Shown here: positions 43,864-50,955 of the stretch, piece by piece
Layout: every line of letters starts with the position of its first letter
Position numbering within the stretch: the first letter of the stretch is position 1
Source of the DNA: Prevotella sp. E9-3
GTDB lineage: Bacteria; Bacteroidota; Bacteroidia; Bacteroidales; Bacteroidaceae
Assembly: GCF_022024015.1 (NCBI RefSeq)
Contig: NZ_CP091786.1
Coordinates: forward strand, 2,232,001-2,296,000
Length of the DNA stretch: 64,000 nt
Reading direction: 5' to 3'
Notes under the pieces: generated by a model
Database searches by the model: none
What the model was told of the DNA's origin: nothing
What the model saw: only the letters and a program-made list of their open reading frames with translations
Made by a program: the position numbers and the translations under genes

Positions 43864-44805
43864 CTATTTACTCTGTTTGAACAGCCAGTCGCGAACTGCG
43901 GCAATCTTATATCCATAGTCGAAGGATGCCATGTGCTCCATACCCTTGCCCGATTCGGGGAGTACGCTTCCTGCCTCCCAACGGATGAAGTTGATATTGC
44001 CGTCACGGGCAATCAGTTTTTCTGCCAACTTCTCTTGTTCCGCAGACGGCAATTTTGCACTCCAAGATGCAGAGTCAACCCTTGCATTATTCTCCTTCAG
44101 CACCTTCGCCAGGTCTCTCATGCCGTCGGAAGCCTTTTGGTCGCCACCAGCCACGATGTAGAAGAAATGCTTCTTGCCAAAGTCCTGCATTTTCGAGGTG
44201 TCCCACTGACTGCTAACAAACAATGAGGCCGCAAAAAGATCGGGATATGTGATGTTGAAGTAGAACGACATCATGCCACCCATTGACTGTCCTGTGGTGT
44301 ATAGACGGTTGGTATCTACATTGTATTCCTTGCAGAGGGTCTGAAGCAGTCGAATGGTCATTTCTACCTCGTCAGTGGTGCTCCAATCATCCTGCACAGC
44401 CCAGTCCGTGTATTGGGGAACCAATACGAACGATGGATGCTCTTTCTGATCCCTGTCTGAGGCGAACTCCAACGCTCCATAGCCCTGAGTGAGCGGAGCC
44501 GTCACCTCCTTACCGGCAGTGCTGGCATCGGCCATGAAGAGTAACAAAGGGAGTTTCTGACCTGCCTCTGCACCTTCGGGAATCAGCAGATTATACTCCA
44601 TCGTCTTGCCTGTCTTGGCATCCTCGAAGGTGAGCTGTCTGAACTTCTTCAGTGTCTCGTTCTTCAAGGCAACAAACGTGCTGTCAGAATCCTTGTTAAC
44701 ACTCATACCGCCACCCATGTGCGGCCCTCTTTCTCCGCCTTTCTTCTGGGCACAGGCAGTCAGGCACATGAGTCCTACTGCCAGCATAAACATTACTTTC
44801 TTCAT
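43864..44805 (-). CDS. Secreted esterase/peptidase-like alpha/beta hydrolase lipoprotein
   Basis: About 313 residues from ATG 44805. A type II signal peptide ends LMCLTACAQ. The mature enzyme resembles PHB-depolymerase/feruloyl-esterase-type hydrolases: 'YNLLIPEGAEAGQKLPLLLF', nucleophile elbow TTGQSMGGMMS (Ser in GxSxG), and a late His in 'GKGMEHMASFDYGYK'. It would cleave ester bonds in the periplasm or on the cell surface. A promoter box lies at 44884-44891, with a short hairpin in the leader. It heads a likely operon with the acyltransferase-like and YjbR genes. Confidence 0.82.
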   Translation of the reverse strand: MKKVMFMLAVGLMCLTACAQKKGGERGPHMGGGMSVNKDSDSTFVALKNETLKKFRQLTFEDAKTGKTMEYNLLIPEGAEAGQKLPLLLFMADASTAGKEVTAPLTQGYGALEFASDRDQKEHPSFVLVPQYTDWAVQDDWSTTDEVEMTIRLLQTLCKEYNVDTNRLYTTGQSMGGMMSFYFNITYPDLFAASLFVSSQWDTSKMQDFGKKHFFYIVAGGDQKASDGMRDLAKVLKENNARVDSASWSAKLPSAEQEKLAEKLIARDGNINFIRWEAGSVLPESGKGMEHMASFDYGYKIAAVRDWLFKQSK

Positions 44806-44829
44806 ATTCTTAATCCCTGCATTATAGCC

Positions 44830-44846
44830 GTCCCTTATCAAGGGAC
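44830..44846 (-). promoter_or_regulatory. Leader hairpin of the esterase gene
   Basis: GTCCCTT and AAGGGAC arms with a three-base loop, between the promoter box and the ATG. Confidence 0.45.
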
Positions 44847-44883
44847 TCTAAACTGCCAAGACCTTGTTACTTAAACAATTTTG

Positions 44884-44891
44884 CAAAATTA
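44884..44891 (-). promoter_or_regulatory. -7 box (TAATTTTG) of the esterase operon
   Basis: The minus strand reads TAATTTTG, about 80 bases before ATG 44805. Confidence 0.5.
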
Positions 44892-44951
44892 GTCATTTCT
44901 GATAAATTTCGGAGATAAATCCGTAACTTTATGCCTGAATTAGGATGATCT

Positions 44952-45065
44952 ATGAATAAACGGGAGCACGAATGGGCAATTGGCATGATCAGCGACAAGG
45001 ACACCCTGCACACTCACATTGCCAACTATGCTGCCCGCTGGGCAAACGTAATCAAGCTCCACTAA
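44952..45065 (+). CDS. Possible 37-residue peptide or gene remnant
   Basis: A short frame starting MNKREHEWAIGMISDK, protein-like in composition (His, Trp, Ile), on the strand opposite to its neighbours. There is no recognised domain and no clear promoter beyond a loose TAACTTTA at 44924. It could be the decayed end of a longer gene; coding status is unproven. Confidence 0.22.
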   Translation: MNKREHEWAIGMISDKDTLHTHIANYAARWANVIKLH

Positions 45066-45073
45066 GAAATTTG

Positions 45074-45901
45074 TCACATAACTATTTGCTCCACGCCTTC
45101 GGAGAAAGCCACGTATCGGCTGATGCCTTGTGTAGTCAGCTGGGGATAATCGCGGTTGAAGCGGACAAGCGTGGTGTCTGGAAACTGTGCGGCCATCTGC
45201 TCGAAGGGGAAGCGGATGATGACGGGCGTGTTGAAGCCCACGCCAAATTCTAAGAGCAGGAGCCGCCGGTCGGATGCCGTGCGCACGAAATCGCTGTAAC
45301 GTTGGGCTTGCTGGTGCCAGTGGCTATCCTCCACGAAAGTGTCGTCACAGCGGAGATTCATGCTGACGGGCTGGCCGTCGGGGGTATGGGGAATCAGTTC
45401 CGTGGGTATGCGGCAGTCATGGATGGCTGGCAGCGCACGTTCCACCCACTCCTGATTATTATACAGTTCCTTGGGCGCACCTGATGCTGGCTGGAAATAG
45501 CAGTAGTCGCCCTGCGTGGCAAAGATGCGATCAGTGTCAAATCCAGCCATTTCGAACTGACCGTCAACATTGGTGGTGATAACGAAATAATCTTTACCGT
45601 CCACCATCTTCAGTAGTTTCTTGTATAGCGGCAATGCCCCTGTCCGATAGCGGCTGAACCAGATGTGCTTTGCCCACATGGCCCAGCGTTCTTCTTCTGT
45701 TTCAAAAGGAAAGAATGACGAAGAATAGAGGTCGGCTATGCCATAGCGGTCAATCCACTCGCGGAACTCCCTGCGGAAGTCCTCACCAGCATAGTCAAGT
45801 CCGGCAGCGGCAGACAAGCCGGAGCCTGCCCCAATCAGGATATAGTCAGCATTGGCAATCTGCTCTTTAAGCCATTGGGCACGCTCCGAGAAGCTGCTCA
45901 T
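45074..45901 (-). CDS. SirTM-type sirtuin, likely protein ADP-ribosyltransferase
   Basis: About 275 residues from ATG 45901, overlapping the macrodomain gene by 35 bases. The NAD-binding signature is GAGSGLSAAAG (24-34), followed by TTNVD (109-113). Where normal deacetylase sirtuins have the catalytic His (HG), this protein has TQGDY (Gln130), which is the hallmark of class M sirtuins (SirTM). In other bacteria these ADP-ribosylate a lipoyl-carrier protein and are encoded with a zinc macrodomain that reverses it. Here the macrodomain is present but no lipoyl carrier or ligase is nearby. ADP-ribosyltransferase activity is inferred from the class. Confidence 0.82.
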   Translation of the reverse strand: MSSFSERAQWLKEQIANADYILIGAGSGLSAAAGLDYAGEDFRREFREWIDRYGIADLYSSSFFPFETEEERWAMWAKHIWFSRYRTGALPLYKKLLKMVDGKDYFVITTNVDGQFEMAGFDTDRIFATQGDYCYFQPASGAPKELYNNQEWVERALPAIHDCRIPTELIPHTPDGQPVSMNLRCDDTFVEDSHWHQQAQRYSDFVRTASDRRLLLLEFGVGFNTPVIIRFPFEQMAAQFPDTTLVRFNRDYPQLTTQGISRYVAFSEGVEQIVM

Positions 45902-46784
45902 AGATGTCACGGTCTTTGTCGAGGAAAACATTGAATACAATCGTTTTAAGTGAATGTCGGGGGTATGACTTGATAGTCTCAATGGCAATTTCTGCTGCTC
46001 GCTGGTTGGGGAAGTGGAATACGCCCGTGGAGATGCAGCAGAAGGCGATGCTCTCCAGTCCATTTTTCTCTGCAAGGTCAAGACTGCTGCGATAGCAAGC
46101 TGCCAACTGATCTTCCTGTTCCTTGGTGGGAATGCCGTCGGGAATAATCGGGCCAACGGTATGGATTACATGCTTGGCAGGCAAGTTGTACCCTTTGGTG
46201 ATGAAGGCATTGCCAGTAGCCAGAAGCCGCCCCTGCATGGTGTCGTTACATTCCTTGCGAAGTTGAATTCCTGCAGCAGAGTGGATGCAGTTATCTATGC
46301 AGTTGTGGAGCGGTGCCCAGCACCCTAAAGCCTGTGCATTGGCCGCATTGACGATGGCATCCACCTTCAGACGAGTGATGTCACCCTGCCAGAGAAGGAT
46401 GTCTGAGGTCTGAGGTGTGATGTCTGAGATTTCCACAACGCCTTTGTCCTCGCACTGCATCTGAAGTTCGGCATCCTGCATTTTCAGAAAGTCTTCGCTG
46501 ATAGGTCTTGGCTCCCACACGTTGACTTCGTCTTCGTTTGTCGCGACTCGGCCTTCCAAGCAAGCTTGAATGCTCTCGCTGCTCCAAACGTTGACTTCGT
46601 CTTCGTTTGTCGCGACTCGGCCTTCCAAGCAAGCTTGAATGCTCTCGCTGCTCCAAACGTTCATCAATGCCCGCATCATCCTTTGCCGCTCTTCGAGTGT
46701 AGAAGGAATCCGATGGCTGACATGCTCGTCAGCCATCAGATACATAATGATGTTCTTTAGATTCTCCAGCCTGTCCATTGCCAT
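45867..46784 (-). CDS. Zinc-type macrodomain ADP-ribosyl hydrolase
   Basis: This 305-residue protein carries the macrodomain from about residue 130: GDITRLKVDAIVNAANAQALG, then 'GCWAPLHNCIDNCIHSAAG', whose Cys/His residues match the zinc site of SirTM-linked macrodomains, and 'HVIHTVGPII'. It would remove ADP-ribose placed by the adjacent sirtuin. The region before the domain contains a 23-residue segment (WSSESIQACLEGRVATNEDE...) present twice because of a 69-bp tandem duplication, so this linker may differ between strains. The upstream flavoprotein gene ends 24 bases before the start. Confidence 0.87.
   Translation of the reverse strand: MAMDRLENLKNIIMYLMADEHVSHRIPSTLEERQRMMRALMNVWSSESIQACLEGRVATNEDEVNVWSSESIQACLEGRVATNEDEVNVWEPRPISEDFLKMQDAELQMQCEDKGVVEISDITPQTSDILLWQGDITRLKVDAIVNAANAQALGCWAPLHNCIDNCIHSAAGIQLRKECNDTMQGRLLATGNAFITKGYNLPAKHVIHTVGPIIPDGIPTKEQEDQLAACYRSSLDLAEKNGLESIAFCCISTGVFHFPNQRAAEIAIETIKSYPRHSLKTIVFNVFLDKDRDIYEQLLGACPMA
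46519..46656. repeat. Perfect 69-bp tandem duplication inside the macrodomain gene
   Basis: Copies at 46519-46587 and 46588-46656 are identical, and a few bases of a third copy follow. 69 bp is 23 codons, so the frame is kept. Perfect identity implies a recent event or ongoing homogenisation. Confidence 0.9.
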
Positions 46785-46808
46785 TACCTTTTTTGAATAT
46801 ATACTAAG

Positions 46809-47273
46809 TTATTTGTTTTTGAATCGCTCACCGACAAAGCCGTTACTGACTTCACCCGTCATCAGGTCGAAATGCTTGAATACAGGCGGTGTTGGAGACA
46901 GGTCGTAATAGTCCATCTCTGCTATTGGCAAACAGAAATATTCCATCTGGTCATAGCTCGTATAAAGACGGGGCAATACAGGGTTGTTGTCGTATATCCA
47001 TCGTTTCACATCATCCTCTACATTGAAGTTTACCATGCCAGAGCATCTGACGGATATATTATCTGCGTATGCCAGTATCTCAACATTGGGATTCTGGCGT
47101 AACTCCCGATAGACAGCCTTCTGTGCAGAAGTGGCAAAGTAGAGCACATGCCCTTCCTGCTTCATAATCTGGAAGATGCGCAACTTAGGAAGATTGCCCT
47201 CGCTGGTGGCAAGGGCGATCTCTTTGTGGTCTTTCAGGAACTGAATTGCTTTGTCGAACATCTCGCTTACCAT
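46809..47273 (-). CDS. Pyridoxamine-5'-phosphate-oxidase-like flavin-binding protein
   Basis: This 154-residue protein has the split-barrel FMN-binding fold: MFDKAIQFLKDHKEIALATSEGNLPKLRIFQIM, 'LYFATSAQKAVYRELRQNP' and a Tyr-rich C-terminus. Such proteins reduce or bind flavin, F420 or haem and are often tied to redox stress. The start ATG 47273 overlaps the cupin stop by seven bases, so the two are coupled. It belongs to the operon cupin - flavoprotein - macrodomain - sirtuin. The exact substrate is unknown; it lacks the length of true PNPOx. Confidence 0.8.
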   Translation of the reverse strand: MVSEMFDKAIQFLKDHKEIALATSEGNLPKLRIFQIMKQEGHVLYFATSAQKAVYRELRQNPNVEILAYADNISVRCSGMVNFNVEDDVKRWIYDNNPVLPRLYTSYDQMEYFCLPIAEMDYYDLSPTPPVFKHFDLMTGEVSNGFVGERFKNK

Positions 47274-47722
47274 TTCAGTTCTTCCTGCAGGATTACACCA
47301 TCAGTCATGGGACTGTCAGCCTCGGTGAAGGCATTGGCTTTGTACTGGATGCAGAGCATCGTCAGGTTCTCGCTGCCGGTGTTCTTCAGTGCACGCTTGC
47401 CATCGGGAGCAACGCGGATAATGGTGCCTTCGCTGACTGGAAAAATCTCACCGTCCACTTGATACTGACCTTCACCCTTCAGGATAATGTAAAGTTCCTC
47501 GTGAGTCTTGTGAGTGTGCAGGAAACCGCTGTCCTGACCAGGCACCAGCGTCTGGAAACTCAGTTCGCTGCCCGTAGCACCCACGGCCTGCCCGGCAAAC
47601 ACCTTGCCTTGAATCGTCACACCAGGACCCATCGGCAGCACATGCTCGATAATCTCGTCCATCTTACCTACGCTTACTGCGCTGAAATTCTTACCACTCT
47701 TAATTGTTTCAATCTGTTTCAT
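47267..47722 (-). CDS. Cupin-domain protein, first gene of the macrodomain-sirtuin operon
   Basis: This 151-residue protein is a small conserved beta-barrel. The cupin motifs are 'GFLHTHKTHEELYIILKGEGQ' (His/His/Glu metal ligands) and, less conserved, GKRALKNTGSENLTMLC. It may bind a metal and a small organic ligand as isomerase, dioxygenase or sensor. It stands first behind a promoter (47768-47775) and two palindromes that an HxlR-type protein, divergently encoded, could bind. The family is too broad to name a reaction. Confidence 0.82.
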   Translation of the reverse strand: MKQIETIKSGKNFSAVSVGKMDEIIEHVLPMGPGVTIQGKVFAGQAVGATGSELSFQTLVPGQDSGFLHTHKTHEELYIILKGEGQYQVDGEIFPVSEGTIIRVAPDGKRALKNTGSENLTMLCIQYKANAFTEADSPMTDGVILQEELKW

Positions 47723-47767
47723 AATGCTTATCTGTTTAAATTGTTACTTGTTTCTTGTTTGCGAGTG

Positions 47768-47775
47768 CAAAGGTA
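47768..47775 (-). promoter_or_regulatory. -7 box (TACCTTTG) of the cupin operon
   Basis: The minus strand reads TACCTTTG, about 46 bases before ATG 47722. Confidence 0.6.
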
Positions 47776-47805
47776 CGGTAAGTTTTTCATTCCCACAAGA
47801 AGGCA

Positions 47806-47832
47806 CTTTTTGGTGAGATAGTTACCAAAAAG
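47806..47832. promoter_or_regulatory. Palindrome CTTTTTGGT-N9-ACCAAAAAG, candidate HxlR operator
   Basis: Perfect 9-bp arms with a 9-base spacer, just upstream of the cupin -7 box, in the -33 region. The half-site GGT/ACC is shared with the palindrome at 47907-47923. Confidence 0.5.
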
Positions 47833-47906
47833 TAGGAATTGTGATGTTATCGGACTTCTGCGAAAGTGAAATTAACTCAGATTAACTAAGTGTAATTTGG
47901 TAATTC

Positions 47907-47923
47907 GGTAACTATTGGTTACC
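47907..47923. promoter_or_regulatory. Palindrome GGTAAC-N5-GTTACC over the hxlR promoter
   Basis: Perfect 6-bp arms. The right arm overlaps the -7 box TACCTTTG at 47920-47927, an arrangement expected for autorepression by the HxlR-type regulator. Confidence 0.55.
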
Positions 47924-47927
47924 TTTG
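47920..47927 (+). promoter_or_regulatory. -7 box (TACCTTTG) of the HxlR-type gene
   Basis: Consensus TAnnTTTG 19 bases before ATG 47946. Confidence 0.6.
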
Positions 47928-47945
47928 CGCTCTAATAAGTATATT

Positions 47946-48290
47946 ATGGCAGATATCAAAGCAGAGTATTTAGCCTGTCCTATCAGGCAAGTAGTGAGTC
48001 GTTTTGGTGATAAGTGGTCCATGCTGGTGCTCTATATGCTTCACACTAGCGAGACGGGTGTATTGCGCTTCAATGAGATCCGCCGTCTGATGACGGATTG
48101 TTCTCAGAAGATGCTCTCGCAGACGCTGAAGAACCTGGAGCAGAGTCACCTTGTTCATCGTGAGGTCTATCCGGAGGTTCCACCCCGAGTGGAGTATTCC
48201 CTGACAGACACAGGCAAATCGCTGATGCCTGCACTTACGGCTCTGATAGCCTGGGGAAAGGAGCATTTCTCTGAAGTGGTAACAGATTAA
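47946..48290 (+). CDS. HxlR-family winged-helix regulator with conserved N-terminal cysteine
   Basis: This 114-residue protein begins MADIKAEYLACPIRQVVSRFGDKWSMLVLYML. Cys11 in the ACP motif is the residue used by redox or electrophile sensors such as YodB and HypR. The wing and recognition helix are RFNEIRRLMTDCSQKMLSQTLKNLEQSHLV, then 'PPRVEYSLTDTGKSL'. It is divergent from the cupin-flavoprotein-macrodomain-sirtuin operon and separated by two palindromes, so it probably controls both itself and that operon in response to electrophiles or oxidants. The signal is inferred from the cysteine. Confidence 0.9.
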   Translation: MADIKAEYLACPIRQVVSRFGDKWSMLVLYMLHTSETGVLRFNEIRRLMTDCSQKMLSQTLKNLEQSHLVHREVYPEVPPRVEYSLTDTGKSLMPALTALIAWGKEHFSEVVTD

Positions 48291-48631
48291 CATTGGAACC
48301 ATTAATGACTTTTGTCATCGATATGGAGATATCTGATTTCAAAAGATTCAAATAAAGATTTTAATGAGATAAATAAATTCGTTTAAATGAAATATGGAAA
48401 TCCTTCATGATTTTGGATGGACAGACACTTTCGACATGGGCGATATTTCCATGTCTCGCTACACGGAAATGTTAGGCGCATTCTGGGTTCCTGTGTTTGG
48501 ACAGCTGAATACGATGCACTGGGGATTCAGGCTTGTCAGATAATGTTCATGTCTAAAGGGGATTTCAATCAAGTAAATTCCAATTTTCAGAGTATTACAT
48601 AACTTAAATAAAGCATGAGGCAATAATAGAA
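48291..48631. other. Gap of about 340 bases after the HxlR-type gene
   Basis: AT-rich at both ends. It contains only a possible 49-residue frame (48394-48543). No promoter consensus or terminator is evident. Confidence 0.5.
48394..48543 (+). CDS. Possible 49-residue peptide, perhaps a gene remnant
   Basis: The frame starts MEILHDFGWTDTFDMGD and has more GC-rich codons and aromatic residues (WVPVFGQLNTMHWGF) than random intergenic DNA. There is no recognised domain, signal peptide or promoter. It may be the relic of a larger gene or a small membrane-associated peptide. Confidence 0.25.
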   Translation: MEILHDFGWTDTFDMGDISMSRYTEMLGAFWVPVFGQLNTMHWGFRLVR

Positions 48632-49336
48632 ATGAAAATAGAGAAATTCACGAATGATGACTTTGCTAAAGCAGCACCACTGGCTGCTGGTGCATGGGGC
48701 GATTTTTATGCCGACGAACGGCAGTGGTTTATCGATGCAGTGGCAGAGTATATCCTTCGCTATAACTATAGCAATCCCTCGCTTGCCTTGAAGGCCGTGG
48801 GCGATGATGGCGTGATTCATGGGGTGCTGTTTGCCAACTTCCATGACGACAAGGCAGATGTCAGCCAATGGCGCGAGAACATTGAGTCACAGATGACCGA
48901 CCATGAGCTTGAACGTTTCCGTCTATTGGCCGACTATATGCTGGAGGTTGACGGAAAAACGGTGCAGTGCATGAGTGACGGCGAAGTGAAACTATCGCTC
49001 TTCATCAGCAATCAGAAAGGCTGTGGGAAACTGTTGCTGCAGGAAATGATGGATGAGTTCCTACACAGAGACCTGAGGCATCTATACCTTTGGACCGACA
49101 CCAGTTGCACCCACGAATACTACCCACAACATGGTTTCACACTGGTAGGTCAGTTCCTCAGCGAGGTCTATGACTCCTACGCTCCTGGCTATACCACGTA
49201 TATCTATAAGAAGGGCATATCATCAGAGAGCAAATGGAAGAATGGCTGGCGTTATAATAATCAACCTGTTCTCAAAAATGGAGACGCATTAGATAAATCC
49301 GAATTTACGGTAAGAATTGATGAAGCACCTGACTAA
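48632..49336 (+). CDS. GNAT-family N-acetyltransferase
   Basis: This 234-residue protein has the acetyl-CoA-binding P-loop ISNQKGCGKLLLQEMMDEF (Q/RxxGxG/A type) at about residues 127-145, a following strand LYLWTDTSCTHEYYPQHGF typical of GNATs (substrate side and the tail Tyr), and a preceding acidic helix region. The acetyl acceptor is unknown. The last 35 residues (SSESKWKNGW...) extend beyond the fold. Its 3' end overlaps the next gene's start by 17 bases. Confidence 0.85.
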   Translation: MKIEKFTNDDFAKAAPLAAGAWGDFYADERQWFIDAVAEYILRYNYSNPSLALKAVGDDGVIHGVLFANFHDDKADVSQWRENIESQMTDHELERFRLLADYMLEVDGKTVQCMSDGEVKLSLFISNQKGCGKLLLQEMMDEFLHRDLRHLYLWTDTSCTHEYYPQHGFTLVGQFLSEVYDSYAPGYTTYIYKKGISSESKWKNGWRYNNQPVLKNGDALDKSEFTVRIDEAPD

Positions 49337-49646
49337 CATAATAGATATAGAGCAGACCATAACGGATAACGGCATATGTCTGTTCTACATCAAGGCTCCA
49401 GATTGTGGAGTCTGCAATGTCATGCTTGATAAAGTGATGAGGTTGGCAGACCTGTTCCCGTCCCTGACTTCTTTCTATACAGATATCACCGAAGAACCTT
49501 TGATTGCAGGTAGATTCCTAGTCTATTCAGGCCCTACGGTATTGCTTCTGATGGATGGCAAGGAAGTATATCGTGGATCTCAGTTCATTGACTTGGAAGA
49601 ACTTGAATACAACATTAACCGATTGCTTAAGCTTTCAGAACAATGA
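49320..49646 (+). CDS. Thioredoxin-fold protein with CGVC active site
   Basis: This 108-residue cytosolic protein has 'LFYIKAPDCGVCNVMLDKV', the CxxC redox site, and later YSGPTVLLLMDGKEVYRGSQF with the cis-Pro (GPT) of the thioredoxin fold. The CGVC pair and lack of WCGPC suggest a specialised thiol-disulfide protein instead of the main thioredoxin. It overlaps the GNAT gene by 17 bases (alternative start 49317). Confidence 0.85.
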   Translation: MKHLTNIIDIEQTITDNGICLFYIKAPDCGVCNVMLDKVMRLADLFPSLTSFYTDITEEPLIAGRFLVYSGPTVLLLMDGKEVYRGSQFIDLEELEYNINRLLKLSEQ

Positions 49647-49795
49647 CTGACTTCGATACTATCTGGCGCACTCAGGACGAAGAAACAGAATCGGTTCTTG
49701 CATAAATAGCCGCAAAATAGCCGCAAACAAAAAATCGAAAATGTTTCCGAAGTTCTTTTATATATACTTAAAAAGATTTGTAGCGCACTAAAACA

Positions 49796-49827
49796 ACAGG
49801 GCCTTCCTCCACCGAAGAAAGCCCTGT
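49796..49827. terminator. Hairpin between the thioredoxin-like and CMD-cupin genes
   Basis: ACAGGGC and GCCCTGT arms around an 18-base loop, between the convergent stops at 49646 and 49844. There is no long T-run, so termination strength is uncertain. Confidence 0.55.
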
Positions 49828-49843
49828 CTGAAATAACCAAAAT

Positions 49844-50893
49844 TTATTTCAGCTTGTTATACACTTCGTCTGTTACTGGTTCCAGCCACTCGTTAGATTC
49901 CTCCCCGCCTGTTTTGACGTGGGTGGTGTAGTGCTGGAACCATGAGTCCTTCTGTGCACCATGCCAATGCTTCACACCCTCTGGGATGTCGATAACTACA
50001 CCAGGATGGAGAGCGATAGGAGCTTTGCCCCATTCCTGATACCAGCCCTTACCTGAAACACAGATCAGGACCTGATGAGCCCCATGATGGATGTGCCAAT
50101 TGTTGCGGCAACCAGGCTCAAAGGTAACGTTGACAATGGGCATTACGGTTGTCTCTTTTTCGCCAAGGTTTGCGGGGTTTATTGGAGCAACAAAGCTATC
50201 GCCAATAAAATACTGAGCGTAGTTCACGTTGGCCACGCCCTTGGGGAATTTGCTATGTAGGGTATACCCCTCATTATCTAACCATGCACAGAGCTCATCT
50301 ACGAGTTCCTGACTATTTCCCATGTTGACGGCTCCCTGCTTATGGGCAGCCAACTGCGGAGCAACGCCTTCGAGCCCACTCAAAGCGGCAACGGTCACTA
50401 TCTCGCGGTCGGCATGCGAGAGCTGGTCGCTGGCAAAGATATCACCAAAGAGATGCGACTTCAGATAGTAGTCATCCTGTGGGCAGAAGTCGTAATTGAA
50501 TGGACGGCCTGAAAGCTGCGTCTGGTTCTTTGTACCCAGTTCGTATGCCTTCTTGGCATCGTCCCACTCGGCAGGGCGCGTCCAAGGCTTGCCTTCCTGC
50601 CATGAGGACTGTCTGGAGGCTTTGCCTTCCAACACCTTATTCAGAACGCCTAATGCATTCAGCGAGCGTGGAAAGCCCGTGTAGGCATAGAGCTGCGAGA
50701 AGGCCTCTTTCAGTTCGTTGATGGTTACACCATTGTCAAGAGCCATACATACGGCAGGCTCCAAACGTTCCATATTCCCCTGTGCCATTAGGCAGGCACA
50801 TGCTGCCAATCCCTTTTGACGCTCGGTCAGCCTCTGCGCTTCTAATGTATTCATCATCAGTAATGCAAATAAAAATGTTACTATTCTTTTCAT
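49844..50893 (-). CDS. Secreted carboxymuconolactone decarboxylase-like protein with C-terminal cupin
   Basis: The protein has 349 residues with a Sec signal (LFALLMMNTLEAQ). Two CMD units follow: ALDNGVTINELKEAFSQLYAYTGFPRSLNAL and 'DREIVTVAALSGLEGVAPQL'. The C-terminal third is a cupin (NNWHIHHGAHQVLICVSGKGWYQEWG, His-rich metal site, then IDIPEGVKHWHG). Such CMD-cupin fusions are annotated as peroxiredoxin-like or lactone-processing enzymes. The first unit lacks the CxxC pair of AhpD peroxidases, having ACACLM near its start instead. It would be periplasmic. It shares orientation with the amidohydrolase gene 62 bases upstream. Confidence 0.83.
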   Translation of the reverse strand: MKRIVTFLFALLMMNTLEAQRLTERQKGLAACACLMAQGNMERLEPAVCMALDNGVTINELKEAFSQLYAYTGFPRSLNALGVLNKVLEGKASRQSSWQEGKPWTRPAEWDDAKKAYELGTKNQTQLSGRPFNYDFCPQDDYYLKSHLFGDIFASDQLSHADREIVTVAALSGLEGVAPQLAAHKQGAVNMGNSQELVDELCAWLDNEGYTLHSKFPKGVANVNYAQYFIGDSFVAPINPANLGEKETTVMPIVNVTFEPGCRNNWHIHHGAHQVLICVSGKGWYQEWGKAPIALHPGVVIDIPEGVKHWHGAQKDSWFQHYTTHVKTGGEESNEWLEPVTDEVYNKLK

Positions 50894-50955
50894 TGTTATT
50901 ATTTAACTATTTCCTTACCATCTGCAACAAACATCCTGCGTATCGGAGCCTGAAT

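Noticed and set aside
45902..46156. N-terminal extension of the sirtuin up to 46156
   Set aside because: The extra 85 residues lie antiframe inside the macrodomain gene and do not look like protein; ATG 45901 gives a normal SirTM start.
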